Shown in pieces: positions 22,206-33,984 of a stretch of DNA of 64,000 nucleotides (positions within the stretch are counted from its first letter, which is position 1; each line of letters begins with the position of its first letter). The stretch comes from Flabesymbios commensalis. Lineage: Eukaryota; Annelida; Polychaeta; Terebellida; Flabelligeridae. The notes below the pieces were generated by a model. That model had not been told where the DNA came from and made no database searches. It worked only from the letters and a program-made list of their open reading frames with translations. A program made the translations under genes and the position numbers. The DNA lies in NCBI GenBank assembly GCA_964017125.1, contig OZ024915.1, forward strand, positions 14,221,287 to 14,285,286. The letters are read 5' to 3'.

Positions 22206-23740
22206 AGAGATGCACAACTATCAAACATATCTGGCCAGTTTCACACACCATTACTAAAATTAGAAGTGATCACTACAAGCCTCTTAAGTCTTGCTGAGCA
22301 GCACTTTTAACTCACTTGAGCACTGTATTATTCTATGACAATTTTTATACATATTAAGCTGTCCAAATGTTAACATCTGATTGGGCAAATCTGTCACATT
22401 TGTCCCTGACAACATATGCTATATATGCAAATAAATGTCAATTATTTTTTTATGAGGTTCCTTAGAATTATAGTAAATTCTCATTGAATAACAAAAATTT
22501 CTTTTCCCACATTTTTTTCAGCAAAGCAAGCTTTTTTACACAATTTGTGATATACTTTATGAATAATTTAGGAGTTCAATTTAATATGTTTATATTAAAA
22601 CTTTCAAATATAACAATTATTGATGTGCTTTTAAAATAGGTTGATCACTATGAAATTTGACTCTGTACATAATAATTTTAAAAATATTTTTTCCCGACAA
22701 AGGGAGTGACTTATAAAAGCTGAGCTGTTATGGTCTCTCACCTTTTTTCTCAGTTTGGTACTTTTTGCAATAAGAACAGTTGCTACTATCTTAGAAATAC
22801 ATAAATTCTGCTAAAACGTCTGATGCATGAACAAATATTTGATTTTCAGTCTAGTGCATGAAAGTGCTTACATCGTACATGGATTTTATTCCAATATCAA
22901 CGCACACTGAGAATCAAATGTACATAAATAAAAAATGCTGAAGCATTAAATTGTTAAATTATCCTCTTTCGCCTGGAATACGTACCACATTATATTATAA
23001 GTCACCAGGAAGGAAATTCAGAGCAGTAAAATGTTTCTTCTGTCGAGTAAAGTTTTTGATAATAATTCAGTGTCATCTTTATTATGATGGTAACACACCA
23101 AGTACATGTAACTAAAAATCAGTTCACATATGGAGCTAACAGCAAATTATTATATATTGTTACCCAGAAAAGACAAAATGCTGACATTTATTTTGGTTTG
23201 ACAGTTAGACAAATGTCGCACAATCAGCCCTAACCTCCTGCGTCATATTCATGCACCCACATACTTAAATAAAATACATCTTAAGATGCAAATTTCTGCT
23301 GCAAGTCTCATCTCAGATGTATAAAAATGTCCAGATTTAAATAAAAGTCAAGTATGATATCTCAATAATCGCAATTAATTACTCATACATGTTTAATTCG
23401 AGACCAAACATTTGCAAATCAGGATGTTTAAACATCAACTGTTTGTCTCTATTTTTCGTTTAATTTAAGAGCTGTAATTTATTAATATGCAATTTCCAGC
23501 TTCACAAGACGAAAAATATTTTTATTCATGGAAAAGAGACATCTCCTTAATTCAATTATTTGAATAACTGAGAATGTAACACGAACTATCCAATCATTTT
23601 CAGGGATATTTTATTTGGTTGGAAAAATGCTTGAAACCACACAAAAATACAGCCCTAGCAGCACAAGGGATAAGGCACCCCTGTCACGTTTAAATCACAG
23701 CAGCTGATGGCAGTCTATTTATCTATGCCACTTTAAGCCT
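22206..23740. other. AT-rich stretch without recognised features
   Basis: I see no gene, exon-like block or terminal repeat here. Confidence 0.5.
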
Positions 23741-23744
23741 ATGG

Positions 23745-24205
23745 CAGGGTTCCTACACCTTGGACAGAACAAAATTCAAGGCCTTTCAAGGCCCAAAAGT
23801 AGGTTTTTCCAGGCCCCACGCATCCCAAGTAAAAAATAAATACAAACATTCGAAAAACAAATTTTGTTTAACCCTTTCACTCAAATTATAACGTCATAAA
23901 TTGCCTGAGCGCTGAATTAATTAATTTTTTAGAAACAGTAATTAATGATGGCGACATCCGCGATCTGCCAGGGGGTCGCCTTTTGGCGACATCCGCGGTG
24001 AAAGGGTTGATAACAAGCATGTAGACATGTATCAAGCCTACTTGTTGACTCTAGAGAATTAATGCATAATCACTATGGATCTTGGCTGTTAATAAAACCT
24101 TCTACGAAATGGCTTCTTTGCTGTTTGAAAAAAAATGCGAAAAGGTTTTCAAAATGGTTCTTTTTCAAGGCTTTTCAAGGCCTTTGGCAAAATTTGAGGC
24201 TGCCA
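23745..24205. mobile_element. MITE J (CAGGGTTCCTACACC) interrupted by another MITE
   Basis: The left end CAGGGTTCCTACACCTTGG and the TTCAAGGCCTTTCAAGGCC block recur near 24165-24190 as TTTTTCAAGGCTTTTCAAGG. CAGGGTTCC ends of this sort are common in animal MITEs. The right terminus is unclear. A TTAA element (23872-24006) sits inside it. Confidence 0.5.
23872..24006. mobile_element. Nested 135-bp TTAA MITE
   Basis: TTAA at 23868-23871 precedes CCCTTTCACTC. The other end is GTGAAAGGG followed by TTGA, one change from TTAA. The interior contains GGCGACATCCGCG twice. It lies within element J, giving a clear order of insertion. Confidence 0.6.
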
Positions 24206-24269
24206 TGGTCTAAAGTATCGAGCCAAACACACACATAAGCAGCATTCAGATACATATGTATCACTCAAA

Positions 24270-24609
24270 CCCTTTAATCCTTAAAGCGCTAAATTATTTT
24301 TGTAAAAAACATGGAGACCAAAGTTGTTTTTTTTCAATTTGAAATCATCATAAATGTCTTTTTTCTGCTTCATTCGAATACCATGTTATGGGTCTACCCT
24401 TACAGCGCAGGGATCGACTTTAGTCGTCAGAATCCGAAGTCTGTAGACGTCAGATTCTGACGACTAAAGTGATCCCCGCACTGTGAGATATAAAATATGT
24501 GTAAGACCATAATCAGAAAGAGCTACCTAAGACAGTTATGATAATTTCAAATTGAAAAAAATCCTATGGTTGCGATGTTTTTTTACAAATTAATTCAGCG
24601 ATTTAAGGG
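24270..24609. mobile_element. Full-length palindromic family B MITE
   Basis: Ends are CCCTTTAATCCTTAAAGCGC and GCGATTTAAGGG. The two halves are inverted copies sharing CATGGAGACCAAAG, AATTTGAAATCATCATAA, GCGCAGGGATCGACTTTAG and GTCAGATTCTGACGAC. At about 340 bp it is the best complete reference for the family. Confidence 0.75.
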
Positions 24610-25568
24610 TAACCCTTTAAATCCTTTAAATGCATTATCACAGTTTTGCACCACACAGCATAAATTGATCAAGTGACAAAAAATGTTATAATGCATCATA
24701 AAAAGGATGTTCAGAGCTTTGATTTTAAGATATTAAACTGGGGTATCTGATCATATCAGGCCATTTTCATTCTTTTTGTAGCAGCAATTTACATCTCAAG
24801 TTGAACAGACACCTTTTGGAGCTATGAGGGTAAAACTAACATACTCTAGTCTTAATGTCTTGTATTTGCTGAGTAGCACCTATTAGTGGTGATTTTTGGG
24901 CTTTTTAAAAATTTATTGCTGATTTGTAGATTTTGATTGAAATCAAACTGAGCATTTCAATATGTTAAAGCTATATAACCAAATATTATTTTGAGTCTCG
25001 TTGTCTTTATCACCTGCAATTTTTTTGCATACAATAATGTCTTGGCAGATTTATATATATATATTAGTTTCAAAACAAAATAATTTAGCATGTCAAAGGA
25101 TTGTATTCTATTTTCTGCCTAAAATTAAAAATTATTTTATAAGCACAGATTTCATGAATTCAAATAACTAGCTGATTGTAACATGTAACACATATCACCA
25201 ATTCATCATGGTCACAAATAAATATAGCAAAAATTTGATTTGGACAATTTAGCAATTCTCTTGAGAAAATGAAACCTAAATGAAACCTAAATGAAACCTA
25301 AATACTAAAAATTCATAATTTTTCATAATTTCTAGACTATTTATATAGTTGAACTTTCCACCAATTTTAATTTGTGTCTAGCTGATCAATGCTATCCACA
25401 AAATAAAATAGTTGAAAATTTTGTAGATTATTTAAAATAGAATACATTTTTTAATATCACTGACTTAGGACACGTATTACCTTCAAAAGGTATTACCTTT
25501 AAAAGGTAATATTTGAAGTGTCAAAAAATTTGAAATCATGATTGGCGCTCAAAGGATTATCATGGTAA

Positions 25569-25808
25569 CCCTTTAAGTCCTCACGATGCATTAAAGCATC
25601 ATCTTAAATCCCTCAAAACATACTTAATTTCCCTACAACAAAGGGTTTTAGAACGGAAATTTGAAACTGGTTTACCAATTCATGGCAATTTTCTTTAATT
25701 TTTAAACCACATCAAATCATCTTCATCCACTACAAGTCGAAAATTGTGACAGCAATTCGCGGCTTGTAGTGGATAAAGATGACAATTGTCAATTCAGGCC
25801 TGAAAGGG
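25569..25808 (+). mobile_element. Family A MITE forming the 3' flank of the UBA-PTH2 gene
   Basis: CCCTTTAAGTCC..CTGAAAGGG is followed by TTAA (25809-25812), with an eroded GTAA on the other side. It begins 17 nt beyond the stop codon of the minus-strand UBA-PTH2 gene. Unless the transcript ends almost at once, the 3' UTR contains the element and its ACTACAAGTC hairpin. Confidence 0.7.
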
Positions 25809-25825
25809 TTAATAGTCGAATCACT

Positions 25826-28800
25826 TCATGTTAGCAGAGATAGCTGCCCCGTCACTTGATCTACAACGTCCACTTTACCCATGATGCACAGCACTGTCAT
25901 AGAACCAGCAGCAACCTGGAAAAAAATATGTTTCAATGAGATCAATAAATCTTGCCATGAATTCTGCCATGAAAACTTTTACCACTATATGGCTTGCTAT
26001 TCCACAAATATTTTTTTCGTTTATCGAAATTTTCAAAGTTTCTTCAAGTCAACTTGATGTGATTGGGGCAGAGAAAAATATGTGAAACTGAAAGCCATGT
26101 GAGAAAAAAGACCAAAAAAAAAGATTGGATATCTGAGAAATAGGCATTTAACAATAGCACACTCGACAATAGCCCATTGCCATTATTAAACTTGTCTGAG
26201 AGCTGTGATGACGCCAAACTTCAATTAGAAAAGTCCACCTTTCAAAAAAAATTAAAGGGCGGGCTAAAAAAAAGAGTAATGGGCAATCTGTTCTAAGATG
26301 GCCAATAATGATGGAGTAAAATATATGCTGCATTTGAGCCTGTGAAAGAAGTCCCGTCTTGCACAGCCAAGCATTACATTTATAAGATGTGTGCTTCACC
26401 CTTGCAACGTGATATATTTTTCAAAAACCATGAAAACCAAGGATTTTTTTCATCTGAAATCATCATAAATGTTTCAATTAGCTCTTTCTGCTTTATTTAA
26501 ATACCTATGTTACGGGTCTAAGGCCATTAGAAATATTAATTCTTTCTGTGTGGGGACCATCTTTATATGTCAGAAATAATTAAAATATTTATAAAGGGTT
26601 AAAGACCTGCTTTTTGTGTTTTTGTAAAAAATTATTGATTCGGTAATAAAATATTGAGGATACCTGAGTTTTTCCAGCGTCTTGAACGATATAGTGTGGT
26701 AAATGTAGAGATGCTGCCTGAGCTCCAAGTTCCTGTAGATGTTCAGTATTATTGCCTTTCAACACAATCTTCGTTTCTCTATGTTAAATATAAGACAACA
26801 GCAGGGTTGGGTTGAATTACATTTATGAAATATGTAAAAATCTAATTACAGTTGAAATCATATGCAATAGTATTAAATTGCATTAAATTTGGAATAATTG
26901 TTTTGAAACTTATGACGTTTTGACTTGCTATGGAAACCCAACCCCGTGTAGCAAGTCTGAACATAATAAATTTCCATACAATTATTCCAAAGTTAGTAAA
27001 ATTTATTATGTATTACTACGTGTATCTTATTAATTTTTGGAACCATGAATAACATATTTTCAATATAATTACCGAACTCTTCAGTGTATAACCCGCTACT
27101 TTTTTAATCCTTGGAAGGCCCGATGCGGGGTATATAACGAATGTGGACTATACATTGTTAAAGTCCGAAATTGCAAGAGAACATTCTTTTATAATCATGG
27201 TTAAATATCTTCTTATATTGCGTTTAAATGCGTTGTTTTTTCTGTATTTAACTGCACTCGGTCACGTGGAAACTAGCGGTAGATGGTAATTAGACACATA
27301 CCACACTTTCACAGTTAGCCACCACCCAGTAATTCAGACATTGCATCAATGAAGGTGTGACATTTTACAGCCACGGGCCGTGGTTAAACTTGGAAAAATT
27401 AACCATCATTTTCGACGGTTCTTATGTGAGCACAACGATAATTTTTTTTTTAAATGGTCTTTGTATTTAGAAACATTAAAAGCCCTGCATTAAAAAGATA
27501 GAAACGAGTCGGAAAAATATGAATATACCGGTATTAAAAAGACCAAACAAATACATTTCCCATGATAGACTAGATTTCAAACGTTCAGGCCTCAGAATGT
27601 CTTCTGACACGAGACAGATGAGATGAGGTCTAGATGAGGCGGGAGAACAACTACAATACACAGTGTTACACAACAAGGGTTGACGCTGATCAGAGGCATG
27701 TGTACATGAATATACACTAACGCGGGCAAAAATAAAATGTAATGAATCGGGCTTTAGGCCACCTTTGGGCCAGGAGAACCTCCTGAGGATGGTGAGATGA
27801 ATGAGATGACACTGTCCTCCAGACACAGGATTCCCGGCCCGGGCAATACACCAGAAAATACAGTATATGGTTATAAATTATCTGGACCGTAAAAATCCAG
27901 ATAATTTGGTTGTATGGAAAACATATGATAAACATCCTACCAATTAATCAACACACTTTTTTGTAGCATAAACAGCTAAACATTAGCTGCTTGTTATTGT
28001 TACTTAAAGCTGACTTTTAAAGAATTTGTTTTATGCTTTTTATTAGCTAGCTTAAAAAGACTGTTTCAAAAGATGATAATCAAAGCTGCATAAAAAAACA
28101 AGACAGTATTTTTCAATGCATCAACCACTTTTTGCTCACTTGAATGCTATGTGAACGCAGCAGGTGACATTTATGTGAAGCAAGTATGCAAATTTGTTTG
28201 ATCGCGAAAATGTTACTTTGGATATCTTTTGTAAAAAAATTAATATAAAAAAAAAGATTGGTGAAATACAGTTACGGTATTTCCATGTCCATGTCACAGG
28301 CAGGTTAAATTGTACACACCTTTTATCACACACTTGGATTCTCATATCACACAGAAGTCCTAAACCTTCACAAAAACACTATATTTACATATAAATAGAT
28401 ATACATGTGTATATCATTTGACTTACCCATATTGCTCCCACTGCAGTAGCATCTCACCATATCGCTGCTGATCTTCAATCATCTGGCGATGAAGCTCTAA
28501 CGCGGCATGTGCCACCTGTGCAGCAACCTTCCCAATTCCCATTCCTAAGTCACCGTTCACAACAAAAACCATCTTATAAAATGCGCCATCATCCAGATAA
28601 GATACAACATCTTCTTCACTGTCTGTGTCACTATCAGCCACCTGAAGAAATAAATAAACACACATTTTGATCATGTCAGTGACTAGCACAAGGGTCCTGT
28701 TGGGTAGTAGGCCTTATACATGTATATGTGTTTCTCAGCAATGTCAAATACAAAATCACTATTTTTCATTCATTTAAAGCTGGAATTGCTAACGCAATTT

Positions 28801-31392
28801 CCAGCTCCAAATGACAAAAAATGATTATTTTTAGAACAAATAAACATCCTCAAAATGTAACTATTAGATTAACTAACCATCTATCATAAAGCATTTTAGC
28901 AATTCGAATTGAATTTATTGGTTCCAAATTTGCTTGAAAACAGATATATACGGTCCCGGCAGCATAACGGTTAAACCCTCACGATGCATCAAAACATCAT
29001 TTTGCATCTCTGAAGAATGACTTAATTTCCTACACCTAGCATTTTAGATCGAAAAATTTCTTGGAACTGTTTTAATAATAGCAAAATCTTTTTTTTTTCT
29101 TTGCCACCCACTTTAAGTCATTTTCATCCACTACAAGTCAAGAATTGCACCAGCAATTTGCGGCTTGTAGTGGAAGAAGCTGATATAAAAAATTCAGGCT
29201 TGAAAGGGTGAAAGTGCTAAATTTTTTTATGAAAATCATGGAGGCCGAATGTTTTTTTCCAATTTGAAATTATCATAGATGTCTTATCTAGTTCTTTCCA
29301 CTTTAATCGAATACCTATGTTATTGGTCTACGGCCATTATAAATATCTTTACTCTTACAGTACGGAGATCGACTTTAGATGACAGAATCTGACATCTAAA
29401 GTCGATCTCCGCACTTTAAGGGTTAAATAGTATACTCAATTAAAATGTTGATCACTCTTTTGAGTTGATTAATCATGTTAATACTTAATTCAACATAATT
29501 TTTCCACAACATAATTTTTTTTAGATGAAATAGTAATAAACCATGCAGCGAGACAAGGGTTAATTGTTTGCACCAATTATAGTACTCTATCCCTGACCAA
29601 TTGAACATGAGACATTGACTCAATGTTGGTTCAATGTCAGCCCACCGTCTGAGACACTGCCCAAGATTGGATCAATGAGTTCCGCTTGCTGGGTTGCAAA
29701 GTGAGCAAATCTGGTCATGGAAATAAAACCAAGTTCGTTGTGGGTAACCCTTAGATCACTGAGCCTGTCAATTAAAATTTTTAGTTACTTGAAGTTGTGT
29801 CTCGCTACCGCGACACACATATTCAAGTGACTGAAAATTTATGTTATTTGTGAAATTTATTTCCCAATATCTATCAGTGTTTCAAGATTAAAGGCATATT
29901 TTACTGTGAACAGATCATTATCAGGGGTTATACAGGTGCTAATAAAAACACAGAATGTCTACCGCAGTCGACGTCAGTGCTCTAAGGGTTGGGAATAGGC
30001 ATTTACTTGAGTGGGTTAGTTTTTATTTGAATATATGTGACCAGCCGTGCGAAAAGGTACCTCCCCGGGGCTTTTGTAAAATTATTTATGGCGTCATTTA
30101 AAATGTAATATTAATAATTACATAACTAATTTCAAAGTAATAAAAATCTCATAAAACAAAAAGTTATGAATATTTTTTAATTATCATATCAACTATGAAA
30201 ATCAATTTTTAAAATTTTGTCTTTACAGCCCTTTTTGCATGGCAGGTCACATATGTGTTTATTAGAATAAATACGCTATTTACTTGAGCTGGTGTCAGCG
30301 GAGCCTCTAGATCTTGATCCTGATTCTGGAACAGCCATTCAGCAGCTGCATCTGCGCTGTTGTTGCCTGTGTAATACAAACCCTGCAATCACATGCATAA
30401 AACAAGTTCAACATACATTAACCCTTAAAGCGCTGAATAAATTTGTAAAAAACAGCGCAACCAAAGGAGTTTTTTTCAATTTGAAATCATCATAAATGTT
30501 TTTGTCAGGTCTTTCCGATTCATTCGAATACCTATGTTATGGGTCTACAGCAATTAGAAATATTTTCACTCTTACAGTGCGGGGATCTACTTTAGTCGTC
30601 GAAACTTTGTGCTTTTTTGAAAACAAATGTACCCATTGGTTGAGAAAAATCAAGTGGAATCTATGACTGCTATGTCTATGTGTAAGCAGGAAGTCTCGCT
30701 GCTATTTTCATGCATTGAAGAGCATCGCAGACAACTATGATTCATATAATTTACAAATAGCTTAGGAATGAATAAAACGATAATTTTTTACTGATTTTGA
30801 ATTTGATCCAGGCAAAATCGTCATTTATATTAATCTAAACTATACGAGTAAGATGATATTACATGATATTAGAGCAACATTTGAAAAAAAATCAAAATCA
30901 AATTTGACAAGTCTGAATAATTTCTACCCACTTGAAGCTGTGGATCAAACGATTCACAACTTCAACTGGTTTAAATATTTATTTTAAACAAAATATCGAT
31001 CAAAGGGTTAAATTTGGATATTTCAAATCTAAAAAATCAACCAATTAAATTGTATCAACCCTTTCAGTGCGGAAGGTCTTTATACGTCACAATTTGACTT
31101 CGTAGACATCAGATTTTGACGTATACAGTCAGTTCTCACCCCGAACAAATCAAATATTTCTAATGGTCTTAGACCTGTAACATAGGTATTCAAATAAAAC
31201 GGGAAGGGCTAACTAAAACATTTATTAGGATTTCAAATTGAGAAAAACCCTTTGGTCTCCATGGTTTATAAAAAAATAATTCAAGAATTAACTCACTCTT
31301 GCTGAAGCATTGGCAGAGAATCCCAATGAAGAAAGTGCCTCAACCAGATGTTGTTTGGGCACAAAGCCTCTGTGACTGTCTGATGAACTCAT
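25826..31392 (-). CDS. PTRH2-like: UBA-domain peptidyl-tRNA hydrolase 2 (PTH2) family protein, five exons
   Basis: Coding exons run 31392-31297, 30382-30284, 28641-28427, 26778-26664 and 25915-25826. All borders are GT-AG and phases agree, giving 204 residues. Residues about 15-52 form a UBA domain ([10 protein letters not shown], then [14 protein letters not shown], split by intron 1). An acidic linker lies at 66-84. Residues 88-204 are a PTH2 domain: [14 protein letters not shown] with K103 and H110, IVQDAGKTQ (D170, T174) and [12 protein letters not shown], ending [11 protein letters not shown]2 enzymes release tRNA from stalled peptidyl-tRNA; the UBA suggests ubiquitin binding. Human PTRH2 lacks a UBA and has an N-terminal membrane segment, so this is the UBA-bearing invertebrate form or paralogue. 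The usual DLKMGKGK lysines are replaced by G98 and I101, so activity is uncertain. The chosen ATG has G at -3; an in-frame ATG at 31443 would add 17 mostly hydrophobic residues. Confidence 0.88.
26399..26600 (+). mobile_element. Family B MITE remnant in PTH2 gene intron 4
   Basis: CAAAAACCATGAAAACCAAG, CATCTGAAATCATCATAA and TTACGGGTCTAAGGCCATTA mark the left half of family B. The palindromic half is mostly gone, and the remnant ends with GGGTTAA near 26600. Confidence 0.55.
26980..28400. other. Intron 3 of the UBA-PTH2 gene: no further feature
   Basis: A minus-strand open frame at 27476-27826 has no recognisable domain and is not called. The rest is AT-rich. Confidence 0.4.
28975..29208 (+). 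mobile_element. Family A MITE in intron 2
   Basis: TTAA at 28971-28974 is followed by ACCCTCACGATGCATC. The hairpin CCACTACAAGTCAAGAATTG / CAATTTGCGGCTTGTAGTGG is intact, and the right end is TTGAAAGGG. Confidence 0.7.
29209..29427 (+). mobile_element. Family B MITE abutting a family A MITE
   Basis: It begins immediately after the family A right end with TGAAAGTGCTAAATTTTTT and continues through ATCATGGAGGCCGAATG. The hairpin ACAGAATCTGACATC and ATCTCCGCACTTTAAGGG lead to TTAA at about 29422-29425. Confidence 0.65.
29598..29697. repeat. Family D MITE in intron 2
   Basis: AATGTTGGTTCAATGTCAGC with a partly inverted right half, ending TTGCTGGGTTG. Confidence 0.45.
29748..29988. mobile_element. 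Family H MITE in intron 2
   Basis: Ends are CCCTTAGATCACTGAGC and GTCAGTGCTCTAAGGG. The interior hairpin is ACTTGAAGTTGTGTCTCGC / GCGACACACATATTCAAGT. Flanking GTAA/TTGG suggests an eroded TTAA. Confidence 0.65.
30422..30610 (+). mobile_element. Family B MITE (half) in intron 1
   Basis: CCCTTAAAGCGCTGAATAAA follows TTAA and runs through ATTTGAAATCATCATAA and TATGGGTCTACAGCAATTAG. It stops in the GATCTACTTTAGTCGTCG segment. It begins 40 bp from exon 2. Confidence 0.65.
31056..31285 (-). mobile_element. Family B MITE abutting the exon 1 splice donor
   Basis: Reverse orientation: ACCCTTTCAGTGCGGAAGG, a TACGTCACAATTTGAC hairpin half, then CTCCATGGTTTATAAAAAAA. It ends within about 12 bp of the exon 1 donor (rc of 31291-31296). 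Confidence 0.6.
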
Positions 31393-31626
31393 GTCTCGGC
31401 GTTCTACGAGTAAAATCTTCAAGCAAACAAACATTATATTCATTTAAAGGTATAAATAGTTCTACATTTTTAGCTTTTAACACATACATAATATATAAAG
31501 TGCAAAAATTATAAAATATAGGTGAGAGCTTGCCCCATTTTCCAATAATTGTGAGAAATCTATTGATGGAAATCCCCAGAAAAGACGATACAAGTGGCAT
31601 TCAAAACAAATAACGCTTTTTAATTC

Positions 31627-31765
31627 TACAATGATGGCTTCATTTCTACCAGTAATAGTGAGCAAAAAAGAACAAACAAACTGAAAAATATTCCTTTTAT
31701 TGCAGTGTATCACAAATTCACATAAATCCTGAGAAAAAACCCTAGACGATGACGGTGTGTATCTT
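31627..31765. repeat. 140-bp dispersed repeat, copy 1
   Basis: TTCATTTCTACCAGTAATAG through TCACAAATTCACATAAATC recurs at 36389-36530 in the same orientation. The two copies bracket the two terminal-inverted-repeat elements between them. Confidence 0.6.
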
Positions 31766-31966
31766 CATATCTATAGATTTGTTTTCTGTTGTTCTCGTTT
31801 GTTTTCGCTGATCACATGAACCCTGACAGGGGTCAATGTTTTGGTGTTTTATGCGATAATCGCCATTTTGATTTCACATGGAAGACCCGGTGGTTGAAAA
31901 AATAAAAAAATCTAAATAATTCGAGTGGAAAATGTCCATATAAATGAGAAACACTATATCGCATCA

Positions 31967-33957
31967 GGGCCCGGTTGCAGGAAGCGGTCTCAGTCTCAGT
32001 CTCAGGAGTGAGACCGAGACTGAGATAATGGTCTCACTTGAGATAGTCTCAGATCTTGAGACCGAGTCCGTTGCAAGAAGCCAAGGGCACACTTATCTCA
32101 GCTGAGATCATTAGGCCCCTCCTATCTCAGCTAAAAACAATGCGAAAAAACAACTAAAAAAGTGGATGTTAAATGGGTTTAAATATATTTTTCTTCCCAA
32201 AACAACATTTACATATCAGTTACACGTGTTAGTGTCTGCTAAGATATGTTTTTTTGTTTTAAAGTAGCTTTATTTCGGACAAATCCCTGATTAAAATTGA
32301 AGTGATGCTTTCTATACGAATTCGGCCTACTATCTCATAGGCCTAAATCTAGGGTCAGACTTTTTAATGCATAGGATAGGCCTAGGCCTATACCTAGACA
32401 TAAAATTTCATGACACCTACATTCAACAAAATTAATATTATGTTTGAATAATATGCTGCTACAGTGCTAGGGCTAGGTTATGCTACTGGCCTAAGGCCTA
32501 CTACATGTACTATATTGAGTACATGTATAGAGCAGGCCTACGGTAGGCTAGTCTATAAATACTCCACTATAACTACTTTGAACTTTTTTATAGTAGGCTT
32601 TTAAAAAACAGGACATAGGGCTACTTATCTATTGTGTTCCTGTCTCCCCTATAGGTCTACTATAGACTAAACTAAAAGTCACTTTAAATCTGTCATTTTC
32701 GCGTTGCATGGTTTTCGTTCATTGCTCAAGCAATTTTCATCCGATTCTCATGAAATTTGACAAGCGTTAGTTTCTACTCTTACGGCACATGCCCTGAAAA
32801 TTTCAGGGAAAAATATTATGTAGTTTAAAAGTTAGACCATTTGACATGTAGTTTTTGCGAATTGTGACGCTCCTCTATAAACCCATTGAATCAGCTTGAA
32901 TCACAAAATTCCACTACATGTCAAATGGTCTAACTTTTGAAATACTCATTCAACTTTCACGAAATTTTCAGGGTAGGCGCCGGAATAGTTGAAAAGAGTG
33001 CTTGCAAAATTTCATGGAAATTGATTTAGAATTGACTGAGAAATCAGCGAAAAACACCCAACGCTGGTGGAAGTTGACTGCAACTAGCCTATATGCATGT
33101 AGGCCTACTGGGCATATCCTACACTGTGCTGGATGTAGGCCTATACCTACACTGCACCATCTACAGCTAGGCTACACTGTCTCCTAGCTGTAGGCTAGAC
33201 TACATACAAGTTGGCGCAGGGGGTGCATGTGCATGCAGTAGGCTTAGGTCTGTGCCTAACGTTACACCACAGTTTTTAATTGACTACAAGTGTCAAGTGA
33301 TAACTTTAATCTCTGGTCTAATTCTAAGATACTTCATGTACTTGGAACAACTTCTGACAACTGTAGCCTACTCAGGGCGGGAGTTAGGTCTACGATTAAA
33401 TCTATCTGATCATGTCAAATTAGTGATTTATAAGGTCTAGACTAGGCTGGTAGAGTCTTAGACTTAGGTCTAACGTTAGTCTAGGCCAGGCCTAGACTAC
33501 GGTAGGCCTACACAGGCTAGGCCTAAATCATGATTTGACTGCTGAACTTGTTTGAAGTGTTGTTCTCAAGCCTGAACTGCTCAACTTTTCAACTTTCTCA
33601 AGCCTGCCAAGGTCTATTTTTAATGCTAACCATCCGTCGTAATTCATAGCCTACAATACGTTTTATCAAATTTTAAATGTTTTAATATACTAATATAGAC
33701 TATATTCTACGGACCAGCATTGAGATATCATTTCATAAGCCATGTTTTACCAATATAATTCTACATTTAAAAAGACATATTTGAGCTCGGATCCTGAGAC
33801 CACCTTGGACTGGTCCCAGGATTTTGATCTCAGTGAGACCATCTCAGGCATCATTTTTTTTCTTGCAACCGAATTTGATCTCGGTCTCAGTCTCAAGCTC
33901 AAAAATGGTCTCAGTCTCAGGTTTCTGAGACTGAGACCGCTTCCTGCAACCGGGCCC
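31967..33957. mobile_element. 2-kb DNA element with GGGCCCGGTTGCAGG inverted ends
   Basis: The left end GGGCCCGGTTGCAGGAAGCG and its following GTCTCAGTCTCA series are exactly inverted at the right end (TGAGACTGAGACCGCTTCC..GGGCCC). Further TCTCAGT/GAGACTG subrepeats lie inside both ends. No transposase is found. The middle is rich in TAGGCCTA and carries another fold-back (about 32700-33060). The target duplication is unclear. Confidence 0.75.
32700..33060. repeat. Internal fold-back within the 2-kb element
   Basis: AAAAGTTAGACCATTTGACA (near 32827) pairs with its inverse near 32918-32937. The match extends outward imperfectly through CCTGAAAATTTCAGG and TTTCATG..GAAATT for about 150 bp on each side. 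Confidence 0.6.
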
Positions 33958-33984
33958 AGGTGTATATGTCATGTATTTTTGTTA

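Noticed and set aside
27476-27826. 116-residue minus-strand frame in intron 3 of the UBA-PTH2 gene
   Set aside because: No recognised domain and no splice context linking it to the gene; it may be repeat-derived but I could not place it.
31340-31600. 86-residue minus-strand frame overlapping exon 1 of the UBA-PTH2 gene
   Set aside because: It is in a different frame from the UBA coding exon; the UBA frame is supported by domain match and splice phase.
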